Positions 6,838 to 14,501 of a stretch of 20,024 nucleotides of DNA are shown here, piece by piece. This DNA is from Gaoshiqia sp050298035. Its GTDB lineage: Bacteria; Bacteroidota; Bacteroidia; Bacteroidales; Prolixibacteraceae. Position 1 is the stretch's first letter; every line of letters begins with the position of its first letter. The notes below the pieces were generated by a model, which worked only from the letters and a program-made list of their open reading frames with translations, ran no database searches and was not told the origin of the DNA. The DNA lies in assembly GCA_050298035.1 (NCBI GenBank), contig JBNKTK010000067.1:1-20024 (forward strand). The letters run 5' to 3'. The translations under genes were made by a program, and so were the position numbers.

Positions 6838-7653
6838 ATGCTGAAAAAAATGAGAAATTTTGGGGTAATCGGACTGTTGGTATTGTTGCTTTCAACTGCA
6901 TGCAGCGATTTCAATAAAATAATAAAAAGTACCGACTACGAATTCAAATATAAAAAGTCAATTGAGTACTACGAAGCAGGGGAGTATGTCCGCTCTTCAA
7001 CTTTATTGAGAGAGTTGGTGAACATTTACCGGGGTACCAGCCGGGCTGATAAGATCTATTATTATTACGCAAAGAGTTTTTTGGGGATGAAGGACTATAT
7101 GATGGCGGGGCACTGGTTCCGCACATTGGTGAAGGAATTTCCGAAGAGCGACTACGTGGAGGAAGCCCAGTTTATGATTGGTTATTGTTTTTACCAGGAT
7201 TCGCCCAAGCCCCGGCTTGATCAGGGGGTTAGCCAAAATGCGATTGATGCGCTGCAATTGTACATTAACCTGTATCCTTCCAGCGAACGGGTTGAGGAAG
7301 CAAACCGCCTCATTATCGAATTGCGTGACAAGTTGGTTTATAAGTCATTTTTAACAGGTAAACTGTATTACGACCTCGAAAACTACAAAGCTGCAGTAAT
7401 TGCACTGACCAATTCATTAAAAGATTTTCCGGACACAAAATACCGCGAAGAACTCATGTTTATGCTGCTTCGTGCAAAATATCTGTTGGCTATTAGAAGT
7501 GTAGAAGAAAAAAAAGACCAGCGTTTGAGCGAAGCTTTGGATGAATATTTTACCTTTGTCGATGAATTTCCGGATAGTGAACACCGGAAAGAGGCTGAAA
7601 GATATTACGAAGCAACAGCCAAATTATTACACTACAACGAAGACGTTAATTAA
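6838..7653 (+). CDS. bamD: Outer membrane protein assembly factor BamD
   Basis: 271 residues; an outer-membrane lipoprotein of the BAM complex that helps insert beta-barrel proteins. The N-terminus is a lipoprotein signal: KK-M-R, a hydrophobic core, then the lipobox LSTAC with lipidated Cys22. The rest is TPR-type helical repeats (YEAGEYVRSSTLLREL, KSFLGMKDYMMAGHWFRTLVKEFPKSDYVEEAQFMIGYC and similar), including the DYEFKYKKSIEYY start usual in Bacteroidota BamD. Length is normal. Two ATGs compete (6838 and 6850); the second is compatible with the promoter position and keeps the whole signal peptide. It is the first gene of a five-gene operon, 8 bp from rpoZ. Confidence 0.93.
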   Translation: MLKKMRNFGVIGLLVLLLSTACSDFNKIIKSTDYEFKYKKSIEYYEAGEYVRSSTLLRELVNIYRGTSRADKIYYYYAKSFLGMKDYMMAGHWFRTLVKEFPKSDYVEEAQFMIGYCFYQDSPKPRLDQGVSQNAIDALQLYINLYPSSERVEEANRLIIELRDKLVYKSFLTGKLYYDLENYKAAVIALTNSLKDFPDTKYREELMFMLLRAKYLLAIRSVEEKKDQRLSEALDEYFTFVDEFPDSEHRKEAERYYEATAKLLHYNEDVN

Positions 7654-7661
7654 TTAAGAAT

Positions 7662-7997
7662 ATGGATTTTAAAAGAATCAAAGCTGAAGGGACAACTGTT
7701 CCACGAGATTTGACTGATTTGGAAGAACAAACAGGAAATGTTTACGAAACTGTGATGATTCTTGCAAAACGTTCGAACCAGATTGCTTCTGAAATGAAAG
7801 AAGAACTGAACCAGAAATTGCAGGAATTCGCTTCATACTCTGATAATTTGGAAGAAGTTTTTGAGAACCGTGAGCAAATTGAGATTTCAAAATACTATGA
7901 GCGTTTGCCAAAACCAACGCTAATTGCTTACGAGGAACTAAAACAAAAACAAATTTATCACCGTAATCCGGCTAAGGAAAACCGCAAAGGATTATAG
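7662..7997 (+). CDS. rpoZ: DNA-directed RNA polymerase omega subunit (Bacteroidota type)
   Basis: 111 residues of the Rpb6/omega family in the form usual in Bacteroidota. Omega binds beta' and helps RNA polymerase assemble. The core is the segment VYETVMILAKRSNQIASEMKEEL (residues about 27-49), matching the omega pattern of a helix ending in an AxRA/AKRS-like motif. An acidic helix and the C-terminal YEELKQKQIYHR follow. It is small, hydrophilic and without a signal. It sits between bamD and coaBC (8 and 14 bp gaps), an arrangement familiar from Bacteroidota genomes, which supports the call despite low similarity to proteobacterial omega. Confidence 0.85.
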   Translation: MDFKRIKAEGTTVPRDLTDLEEQTGNVYETVMILAKRSNQIASEMKEELNQKLQEFASYSDNLEEVFENREQIEISKYYERLPKPTLIAYEELKQKQIYHRNPAKENRKGL

Positions 7998-8011
7998 AAA
8001 TATTAGCCTTC

Positions 8012-9220
8012 ATGAGGCTTGACGGAAAACATATCATTTTAGGTGTGACCGGGAGTATAGCTGCCTATAAGGCAGCTTATCTTTTAAGGCTACTTGTGAA
8101 AGAAGGTGCCGAAGTGCAGGTGGTGATGACACCCGCCGCAAAAGAATTTATTACTCCTGTTACCATGAGTGCCCTGTCGAACAAGCCGGTGGCATCGGAA
8201 TTTTTTGCGGCTAACGACGGTACCTGGCATTCCCATGTTGATATGGGACAGTGGGCCGATCTGATGCTGATTGCCCCGATTACTGCTGCTACGATGGGGA
8301 AGATGGTCAGTGGTGTTGCCGATAATTTGCTGGTTACAACCTATATGTCGGCAAAGTGCCCGGTGATGATTGCGCCGGCAATGGATCTGGATATGTTTCG
8401 TCATCCCTCAACGCTTCAGAACCTGGAAACCCTGAAATCATTCGGGAATATTATTCTGGAGCCCGGCGAAGGGGAGCTTGCCAGCGGCCTGCACGGGAAA
8501 GGCCGGATGCAGGAACCTGAGCAGATAGTTGAGGAAGTTGTCACTTTCTTCAACTCAAAAAAAAAACTTCTGAATAAACATTTTTTGGTGACGGCAGGGC
8601 CAACTTACGAGAAGATTGACCCGGTGCGCTTTATCGGAAATTATTCTTCCGGGAAGATGGGTTTTGCCCTGGCAGAGAAATTGGCATCACAAGGCGCCAA
8701 AGTTACCTTGGTAAGCGGTCCTGTCTCGTTAAAAGTAAATCATCCGGGGATTAAACGGATTGATGTTGAATCGGCACTGGAAATGAAAAAGGCCTGTGAA
8801 CAGGTTTTTCCAGAGGTTGACGGGGCAGTGATGTGTGCCGCAGTGGCTGACTATCGGCCCAAGAACAAAGCCGGCCACAAAATAAAGCGCACCCAGGATG
8901 ACATGTCGATTGAGCTCGAAGCGACTGATGATATTGCTGCCACACTGGGAAAACTGAAGACAGAAAAGCAAATTCTGGTTGGGTTTGCCCTCGAGACGCA
9001 GGATGAACTGGCAAATGCCCAAGCGAAAATGAAAAAGAAGAACCTCGATTTCATTGTACTCAATTCGTTGCAGGATGAAGGGGCCGGTTTTGGTGTCGAT
9101 ACCAATAAAATTACTATTCTTTCAAAAGACAATAAAGCTCAGGAATTTGAGTTAAAAATGAAGTCGGAAGTTGCCCGTGATATTGTCGGGAAGATTGCCG
9201 CAGAGCTGGAAAAACGTTAA
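8012..9220 (+). CDS. coaBC: Bifunctional phosphopantothenoylcysteine decarboxylase / phosphopantothenate-cysteine ligase
   Basis: 402 residues, two steps of coenzyme A synthesis in the cytoplasm. The N-terminal flavoprotein half (1-180) has GVTGSIAAYK at 11-20 and catalytic His75 (HVD). The C-terminal ligase half (about 186-402) has TAGPTYEKIDPVRFIGNYSSGKMG with Asn210, and AAVADYRP with Lys290 (HKIKR) matching the catalytic lysine. Two decarboxylase positions differ from the E. coli pattern: PAMDLDM replaces PAMNxxM (Asp125), and GELASGLHGKGRM replaces GxLACGxxGxGRM, so the usual catalytic cysteine is Ser158. From memory both changes recur in Bacteroidota, so the enzyme is probably active. 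Length and order are otherwise normal. It is the third gene of the bamD operon. Confidence 0.95.
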   Translation: MRLDGKHIILGVTGSIAAYKAAYLLRLLVKEGAEVQVVMTPAAKEFITPVTMSALSNKPVASEFFAANDGTWHSHVDMGQWADLMLIAPITAATMGKMVSGVADNLLVTTYMSAKCPVMIAPAMDLDMFRHPSTLQNLETLKSFGNIILEPGEGELASGLHGKGRMQEPEQIVEEVVTFFNSKKKLLNKHFLVTAGPTYEKIDPVRFIGNYSSGKMGFALAEKLASQGAKVTLVSGPVSLKVNHPGIKRIDVESALEMKKACEQVFPEVDGAVMCAAVADYRPKNKAGHKIKRTQDDMSIELEATDDIAATLGKLKTEKQILVGFALETQDELANAQAKMKKKNLDFIVLNSLQDEGAGFGVDTNKITILSKDNKAQEFELKMKSEVARDIVGKIAAELEKR

Positions 9221-9268
9221 GACTTCCGAATAATTTTTTAATTTTACTCCATCGGTAGAACCTCTATT

Positions 9269-10192
9269 ATGAAGAAACTGAGCAGTCTTTTAATCATCTT
9301 TTTTGTTTTTTTGACCGTTGTATATGCGCAGGAACTACGGTGCAATGTCAGTATTTCTGCTACAAAAATACAAGGTGCCAATCGGAATGTTTTCCGAACG
9401 ATGCAGGCCGACTTGTACGAGTTTATGAACAACCGTAAGTGGACTGACCATGTTTATGCGATGGATGAACGCATTGAGTGTAATATTTTTATTCAGCTTG
9501 ATGAACAGCTCTCCTCCGATGAATTTAAAGGCACAATGACGGTACAATTAAGGCGTCCGGTGTTTAACTCTTCCTATGAAACAACTTTGCTGAACATTAA
9601 GGATAAGGATTTTCAGGCCAGATATGTTGAATTTCAGCCGATGGAATTTAACGAGACATCTAACCGTGACAATCTGACGAACCTGATGGCTTTTTATGCC
9701 TATATCATTTTAGGTATGGACTATGACTCGTTTTCGCCTGATGGTGGAACCGAATTTTTCCAGAAAGCGCAGCAGATTGTAAATAACTCGCAGAATGCAC
9801 GGGAACCGGGGTGGAAGGCTTACGAGAGTGAACGCAATCGCTATTGGTTGGTTGAGAACCTGCTGAATAAATCGTATGCGCCTTTCCGTCAGTGTATTTA
9901 TCGTTATCACCGGTTGGGCTTGGATCAGATGAATGAGCGGATCGAAGAAGGACGTTCCGAGATGGCCGAATCCCTGCGACTGATTCAGCGGGTGTTCCGT
10001 ACCAGACCTTCTTTGTACATCCTGCAAATCTTTTTCGATGCCAAATCGGACGAAATGGTCAACGTGTTTTCCAATTCGTATCCGGATGAGAAAAATCGGG
10101 TGCTGGCTATTTTGAATGAATGTGACCCGTCGAATGGCAGCAAGTATGAGAAAATTAAGATCGACAATACCTTCAATGTAGAGACCCCGTAA
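9269..10192 (+). CDS. porD: Type IX secretion system protein PorD (DUF4835 family)
   Basis: 307 residues with a classical signal peptide (MKKLSSLL, hydrophobic core to about residue 20, likely cut after VYA before QEL). The start QELRCNVSI, the RTMQADLYEFMNNRKWT segment, the LRRPVFNSSYETTLLN strand and the AFYAYIILGMDYDSFSPDGG segment are characteristic of the Bacteroidota DUF4835 family, annotated as PorD because of its link to type IX secretion. The exact biochemical role is not known. A periplasmic location follows from the signal peptide and lack of a lipobox. Its place between coaBC and recN is typical. The 48-bp gap upstream shows no promoter. Confidence 0.85.
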   Translation: MKKLSSLLIIFFVFLTVVYAQELRCNVSISATKIQGANRNVFRTMQADLYEFMNNRKWTDHVYAMDERIECNIFIQLDEQLSSDEFKGTMTVQLRRPVFNSSYETTLLNIKDKDFQARYVEFQPMEFNETSNRDNLTNLMAFYAYIILGMDYDSFSPDGGTEFFQKAQQIVNNSQNAREPGWKAYESERNRYWLVENLLNKSYAPFRQCIYRYHRLGLDQMNERIEEGRSEMAESLRLIQRVFRTRPSLYILQIFFDAKSDEMVNVFSNSYPDEKNRVLAILNECDPSNGSKYEKIKIDNTFNVETP

Positions 10193-10204
10193 ATTGACAC
10201 TGAC

Positions 10205-11857
10205 GTGCTTAAATCCCTCCATATCTCAAATTATGCCCTGATTGATGAGTTAGATATCAACTTTCACCAGGGATTCAATATTATTACCGGCGAAACCGGG
10301 GCAGGGAAATCAATTATTCTTGGGGCGTTGGGCTTGATACTTGGGCAGCGAGCCGATCTGAATGTACTTCAGCAAAAGGATAGGAAGTGTACGGTTGAAG
10401 GGACATTTCAGATAAAGGATTACGCGTTGGAACCATTTTTTGAAGAGGAAGAGCTCGACTATGATGATCTGACGATCCTCAGGCGGGAGATTACCCCTGC
10501 CGGGAAATCGAGGGCTTTTATTAATGATACTCCGGTCAACTTGAAGGTATTGCAGAATTTGGCAATTCGGTTGATTGATATTCATTCGCAGCACCAAAAC
10601 CTGGAGTTGGGCGACCGGTTCTTTCAGCTTCGGTTGGTGGATTTGGTGGCCGGGAATGAAAGTCTGTTAAAGGAGTATGGTCAGGTATTTCAGGAATTGA
10701 GCAGTCAGAGGAAGAAACTGGCTGTTTTGCAGGAAGAAGCTGATAAGGCAAAAGCCGATCTTGATTATTTTCAGTTCCAGTTTCAGCAACTCGATGAAGC
10801 CCGCTTGAAAGACCAGGAACAGGAGGAGTTGGAAGCCGAGCAGGGTACACTGGAACATGCCGAAGAAATTAAGCTCACTTTTGGCCAGATGACCGAGGAC
10901 TTGGAACGTGAGGAGGCTGGCATTTTGCTACGGTTGAAAGAACATCTCAGTCAGATATCCAAACTGGCGGCATTTATGCCTGAAGCCCGGCTGATTAGAG
11001 AAAGACTGGAGTCGTGCTACCTCGAACTGAAAGATTTGGTTGTTGAAAGTGCTTCTATTGCTGAGCATGCAGAACATGACCCGGGCCGGATTCAGCTGGT
11101 TACTGAACGATTGGACCTGATTTATTCGCTTCAGCAAAAGTTTCGTGTTGGCTCGGTAGGAGAGTTAATTGCATTGAAAAATGAATTTGACCAAAAGATA
11201 CAGCAAATTGCTTCTTTTGATGACGAAATTGAGGCTGTGTCAAAACGGGTTACAGAGCTAACAGCTTTGGTTAATGAACAGGCTGAGGTTATTCGTGGTC
11301 GAAGGGGGGCTGTTGCCGGATTAATTTCTGAGTCGGTTGAAGAGGTGCTGCAAAAGCTTGGAATGGTGAATGCCATTCTGCAGGTGCAGTTTGAGCCGTT
11401 GGACGAAGCCGGGGTGAATGGTATGGATGAAGTCCGTTTTCTGTTTTCGGCGAATAAAAGTTCGGTGCCTCTGGAGATATCCCGGATTGCATCGGGTGGT
11501 GAGATTTCGCGGGTTATGCTGGCCCTGAAGACATTGATTACCGACAGCAAATCGCTGCCAACGATCGTTTTTGATGAAATTGATACCGGTATTTCTGGTG
11601 AGGTTGCCTTAAAAATGGGGATAATCCTTCGCGAAATGTCTTCTAATATGCAAGTGATCAATATTACACACTTGCCCCAAATTGCCGGAAAGGGGCAACA
11701 TCATTTCAAAGTATATAAATACGATGGCGACGAACGTACATTTACTTCTATTCGTCAGCTAAATGATGATGAAAGGGTAGAGGAGCTGGCCCTGATGCTT
11801 GGTGGCGAGAAAGCTTCCGAAACAACCCGAAAAACCGCACGGGAGTTGCTGAATTAG
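10205..11857 (+). CDS. recN: DNA repair protein RecN
   Basis: 550 residues; an SMC-like ATPase acting in double-strand break repair. The N-terminal MLKSLHISNYALIDEL is the standard RecN start, read from a GTG at 10205. Walker A is GETGAGKS (29-36); a coiled-coil region runs through roughly residues 150-380 (many EEL/LE heptads such as ADKAKADLDYFQFQFQQLDE). The ABC signature SGGE is at 430-433, followed by SRVMLALK, and Walker B is IVFDEIDTG (Asp457-Glu458). Length matches the family. It is the last gene of the bamD operon, 12 bp after porD, and converges on the WecA-like gene with only 30 bp between. I saw no hairpin terminator there. Confidence 0.97.
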   Translation: MLKSLHISNYALIDELDINFHQGFNIITGETGAGKSIILGALGLILGQRADLNVLQQKDRKCTVEGTFQIKDYALEPFFEEEELDYDDLTILRREITPAGKSRAFINDTPVNLKVLQNLAIRLIDIHSQHQNLELGDRFFQLRLVDLVAGNESLLKEYGQVFQELSSQRKKLAVLQEEADKAKADLDYFQFQFQQLDEARLKDQEQEELEAEQGTLEHAEEIKLTFGQMTEDLEREEAGILLRLKEHLSQISKLAAFMPEARLIRERLESCYLELKDLVVESASIAEHAEHDPGRIQLVTERLDLIYSLQQKFRVGSVGELIALKNEFDQKIQQIASFDDEIEAVSKRVTELTALVNEQAEVIRGRRGAVAGLISESVEEVLQKLGMVNAILQVQFEPLDEAGVNGMDEVRFLFSANKSSVPLEISRIASGGEISRVMLALKTLITDSKSLPTIVFDEIDTGISGEVALKMGIILREMSSNMQVINITHLPQIAGKGQHHFKVYKYDGDERTFTSIRQLNDDERVEELALMLGGEKASETTRKTARELLN

Positions 11858-11887
11858 TGTTGGAGGGAATAACGATACACAGCATTT

Positions 11888-13093
11888 TTAGTAAATGACG
11901 TCACGAATTTCTTTCACTTGGCTTTTCTTGTTTTTTTGTTCAAAAACTTCTTTTTTCTTTTGTTCGTATGATAATGAGCCTTGCCGTGGATTGAGTGTAA
12001 TGGTCTTGATTGCGCTCACCTTTTGTATTTCTTCTTTTTTTGTCACCACTGCTTTTTTCGATCTCCTATGGATGAGAGCAACCAAGCCAAAACTCAGAGA
12101 AAGAAGTAGTATGAAACCTGTTGTAATTTCGAAATAGTGATTTAAAGTCAATGCAAGGAGGCTAAAAACGATGGTATAGGCAACAAGGAAGCTACTCGCT
12201 TGTATGTGGTTTAATCTTGCTTTTAACAGCAAGTGGTGCAGGTGGTTCATGTCGGGTGAAAATGGAGAACGGTTATTCCAGATTCGTATTGTGAAAACAC
12301 GCAGGGTGTCAGTTATCGGGACAATCAGTAGCCCAAGTGCAATAATAGGCGCATTGTCAATATGATACGGTGTGTTTGTGGTCGTATTCAGTTCAATAAA
12401 TTTAATGACCATTGATGAAAGAAAGATGCCAAGAATAAGTGATCCGGTATCGCCCATAAACACTTTGTAGTGTTTTCCCCACAGGTTGAATCGCAAAAAT
12501 GCCACCAAACTACCAGCTAATGCAAAGCAAGCAATGCCAAAGTTGGTGTATCCTGTCATGTAGAACCAGTACCCGAGTGCAGCAGAGATAAAGAAGGATA
12601 TGCCTGCCGCTAGTCCGTCAATCCCATCAATAAGGTTAATTGCATTTACCAGGAAAAGTATGATCAGTACAGAAAATGGAATGCTTATCCACATGTTTAG
12701 CTCGTGAATCATAGCAAAGCCGTAAATATTGGTAATCCGGTAGTTCCCCAGTATAACCAGTATTAAGGCCGCGATGGTTTGCACTATCAGTTTCTTTTTT
12801 GCTGATATGATCATGATGTCATCTTTCATCCCGATAAAAAACATCATGATGATTGCAGCATATAGGTATTGAAGACCCTGAGTCTTGTTGGTATCAGTAA
12901 ATAAAAGGGTGCTTAATGTTAATCCGAAAAAAATGGCAACGCCTCCAAGAGTTGGGACAACCATTTTGTTTAGTTTCCGGTGATCCGGGACATCAAACAA
13001 ATGTTTGGCCATTGAAACCCGAACGATGGGGGGGATTACAATGTAGGTGAGCAGAAAGCTTGTTATAATGTTTGAAAAAATGGTAATGTCCAT
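11888..13093 (-). CDS. Undecaprenyl-phosphate glycosyl-1-phosphate transferase (WecA/MraY family)
   Basis: 401 residues, about ten or eleven membrane helices. It moves a sugar-1-phosphate (typically GlcNAc-1-P) from a UDP-sugar to undecaprenyl phosphate at the inner membrane, the first step of lipid-linked glycan synthesis. Visible motifs: Asp91-Asp92 (GMKDDIMI), NAINLIDGIDGL at 150-161 with Asp156 and Asp159, MGDTGS at 213-218 with Asp215, and a histidine motif NHLHHLL with His284, His286 and His287. The HLHH form fits the WecA/TagO branch rather than MraY. About 65 residues after the last helix form a Lys/Glu-rich cytoplasmic tail, longer than in the usual enzyme. It is transcribed away from the upxY genes and probably primes the same polysaccharide. 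Confidence 0.9.
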   Translation of the reverse strand: MDITIFSNIITSFLLTYIVIPPIVRVSMAKHLFDVPDHRKLNKMVVPTLGGVAIFFGLTLSTLLFTDTNKTQGLQYLYAAIIMMFFIGMKDDIMIISAKKKLIVQTIAALILVILGNYRITNIYGFAMIHELNMWISIPFSVLIILFLVNAINLIDGIDGLAAGISFFISAALGYWFYMTGYTNFGIACFALAGSLVAFLRFNLWGKHYKVFMGDTGSLILGIFLSSMVIKFIELNTTTNTPYHIDNAPIIALGLLIVPITDTLRVFTIRIWNNRSPFSPDMNHLHHLLLKARLNHIQASSFLVAYTIVFSLLALTLNHYFEITTGFILLLSLSFGLVALIHRRSKKAVVTKKEEIQKVSAIKTITLNPRQGSLSYEQKKKEVFEQKNKKSQVKEIRDVIY

Positions 13094-13526
13094 GGCGTAT
13101 TCTTTCTAATTAGAGCCTGTTTCTCTTTTATATTTTAACTAAAGGTTTAATTATTAGACTTCCTATTTGTTAAATCATGAGATCATATTGTTGCCATAAT
13201 TGAACAAGGTTTCCCTATGTTTGAAATTGTGCTTTATTTCTATGATAGCTCAAATTGTCTTTTTGATCAAAGATAATCAATGCTAAATAATTTTATGTGC
13301 TATTTTGATCAATAATGTTTAATTGTAATGATATCATAAAATGGATATTTTTTTATTTGTTTATGGCTCGATTATAATTTAATATTTTTTTTACATTAAC
13401 CAGTATTGGTATTAAGAATAACTATTCAATTGAGATCAGTAACAATCTGCACATCTCTTTAATTGTAGCTCGCCAAAGTTTTTGAGCGTCATCTTAATGG
13501 ATCAATGGAATAAGATGGAAAAAGGA

Positions 13527-13583
13527 AAGCTACCTGTCTTTAGATACTTATCAATCTCACTTTATAAGTACAGGCTTTAGCTT
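13527..13583. repeat. Three-part inverted repeat / possible structured RNA
   Basis: Three pairs of complementary arms nest in order: AAGCTA (13527-13532) with TAGCTT (13578-13583), CCTGT (13533-13537) with ACAGG (13570-13574), and ACTTAT (13546-13551) with ATAAGT (13564-13569). An 8-nt bulge is on one side, a 3-nt bulge on the other, and the loop is 12 nt. There is no U-run, so it is not an ordinary terminator. It is either a structured leader element or chance in AT-rich DNA. Confidence 0.4.
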
Positions 13584-13713
13584 AATAATATCCATTCTTT
13601 CTCGGCAGCTTGTATCAGTCCTGTAAAATATCATTCTGTCGATTTATTGGTTATTTTTACTATTAAGCTAATTTAATTCAGATATTTATGTAATGCAATA
13701 GTGAAAATGAAAA

Positions 13714-13890
13714 ATGCATGATCCCCCCTATTTTTTGTACGAAGGTGCATTTTTAGCACATGAACTATTCGTTTTTGAGTGTTTTTTGGTTTTTCGTGTT
13801 GTGAATTTGCTATGTTTTTTTGTTTTAAAAGGATACGTTGGAGAAGAGGAACCATCGAAAATCAAGAAGAAGCACATGTCCTTTGGTTAG
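13714..13890 (+). CDS. Possible small membrane peptide ORF (58 residues)
   Basis: The frame runs from ATG 13714 to TAG 13888-13890. The first 40 residues are strongly hydrophobic (AHELFVFECFLVFRVVNLL), followed by a charged tail EEEPSKIKKKH. The layout resembles one membrane helix with a basic cytoplasmic end, but T-rich DNA readily gives hydrophobic frames by chance. The family is not recognised and no promoter was seen. A similar-sized frame exists on the opposite strand. Confidence 0.15.
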   Translation: MHDPPYFLYEGAFLAHELFVFECFLVFRVVNLLCFFVLKGYVGEEEPSKIKKKHMSFG

Positions 13891-14045
13891 CTGCGGAGCA
13901 TTAGGTAATCTAATGAAATAAATTTTACAATGAACCCTAGGTGTAGTGATAAAATTATTATTTGTCTAATTTTGTTATCTGATAACATGGAGTGAATGGA
14001 CAAGGCATCGTCATTTTATACATAAATACTTGAAAACGATAAAAT

Positions 14046-14354
14046 ATGGCAACAAAGCATAAAGTGTTAAGAATAAAAGTCTTAAATAAGAAAGTAGAAA
14101 AAATCCTGGAAGGATTGATTGAATTGAAGTTGGTAGAAGTCGTGAAGGATGAGCCGCAAAAGAAGATCGCTGAGAAGCCGGTGGAAAAGCCCAAAAGCCA
14201 ACCGGTAGAGGTTCAAACAAATCCGGCTGATGCAATAAGGCGACACGAAACGGCCGCTTCGATCCTGCACCGATACAATGGTGATAGTCCGACTTTGAAA
14301 ACCATGAAGGACATGCGCTCCATTATTGACAATATGAGAGGGAAAAAGAGCTAA
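14046..14354 (+). CDS. Small unrecognised protein upstream of upxY
   Basis: 102 residues, not recognised. Three parts are visible: residues 1-35, an N-terminal segment alternating basic and hydrophobic residues (KVLRIKVLNKKVEKILEGLIELKLVEVV), which predicts strand-helix-strand; residues about 36-60, a Lys/Pro/Glu linker (EKPVEKPKSQPVE); and residues 61-102, a charged helical tail (IRRHETAASILHRYNG, then MKDMRSIIDNMRGKK). No signal peptide or membrane segment. The N-terminal pattern loosely recalls small Bacteroidota antitoxin-like proteins, but no toxin gene follows, so that is only a guess. It precedes upxY by 147 bp on the same strand with no promoter found between, so co-transcription and a role in regulating the locus are possible. 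ATG 14046 is the only sensible start. Confidence 0.7.
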   Translation: MATKHKVLRIKVLNKKVEKILEGLIELKLVEVVKDEPQKKIAEKPVEKPKSQPVEVQTNPADAIRRHETAASILHRYNGDSPTLKTMKDMRSIIDNMRGKKS

Positions 14355-14501
14355 GCCTTCAATCATTTTTTCGAATTGTACATGAGATGAGCCAGTGCAC
14401 CCAGGTCGATGCTTCTTGGACGAAGATGTCCTGAACAGATGAATAAAGGAGCTGGTGCTGGTGTCGCTCAGGCGATCTCAAGTAAGTGTGACCGGATGTA
14501 T

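Larger units (their letters stand above)
13094..14045. other. AT-rich intergenic region ahead of the polysaccharide operon
   Basis: About 950 bp between the WecA-like gene and the small gene at 14046, very AT-rich. Seen in it: two copies of TTTTGATCAA (13262-13271 region and 13303-13312), a complex inverted repeat at 13527-13583, and a 58-codon plus-strand open frame at 13714-13890. A TAATTTTG -7-like box lies at 13967-13974 with no clear -33 partner. I found no long inverted repeats bracketing a promoter, so nothing supports an invertible promoter as in Bacteroides capsule loci. Confidence 0.5.

Noticed and set aside
11858..11887. Terminator between recN and the WecA-like gene
   Set aside because: No hairpin followed by a T-run is visible in the 30-bp gap.
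11895..12137. 80-codon plus-strand frame opposite the tail of the WecA-like gene
   Set aside because: It is the complement of the Lys-rich tail, giving Phe/Ser-rich sequence; no promoter or domain was seen.
13268..13275. CAAAGATA as a minus-strand -7 box for the WecA-like gene
   Set aside because: There is no TTTG at 19-21 bp spacing, and it lies about 175 bp from the start codon; AT-rich DNA gives such matches by chance.
13673..13855. 60-codon minus-strand frame in the intergenic region
   Set aside because: AT-rich, no recognisable domain, no promoter, and it overlaps another equally weak frame on the other strand.
13094..14045. Invertible promoter of the Bacteroides capsule type
   Set aside because: I looked for inverted repeats of 15 bp or more bracketing a promoter here and in 15027-15473 and found none; only short repeats are present.
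14046..14354. Antitoxin of a toxin-antitoxin pair
   Set aside because: The N-terminal pattern is only loosely similar, and no toxin-like gene is adjacent.
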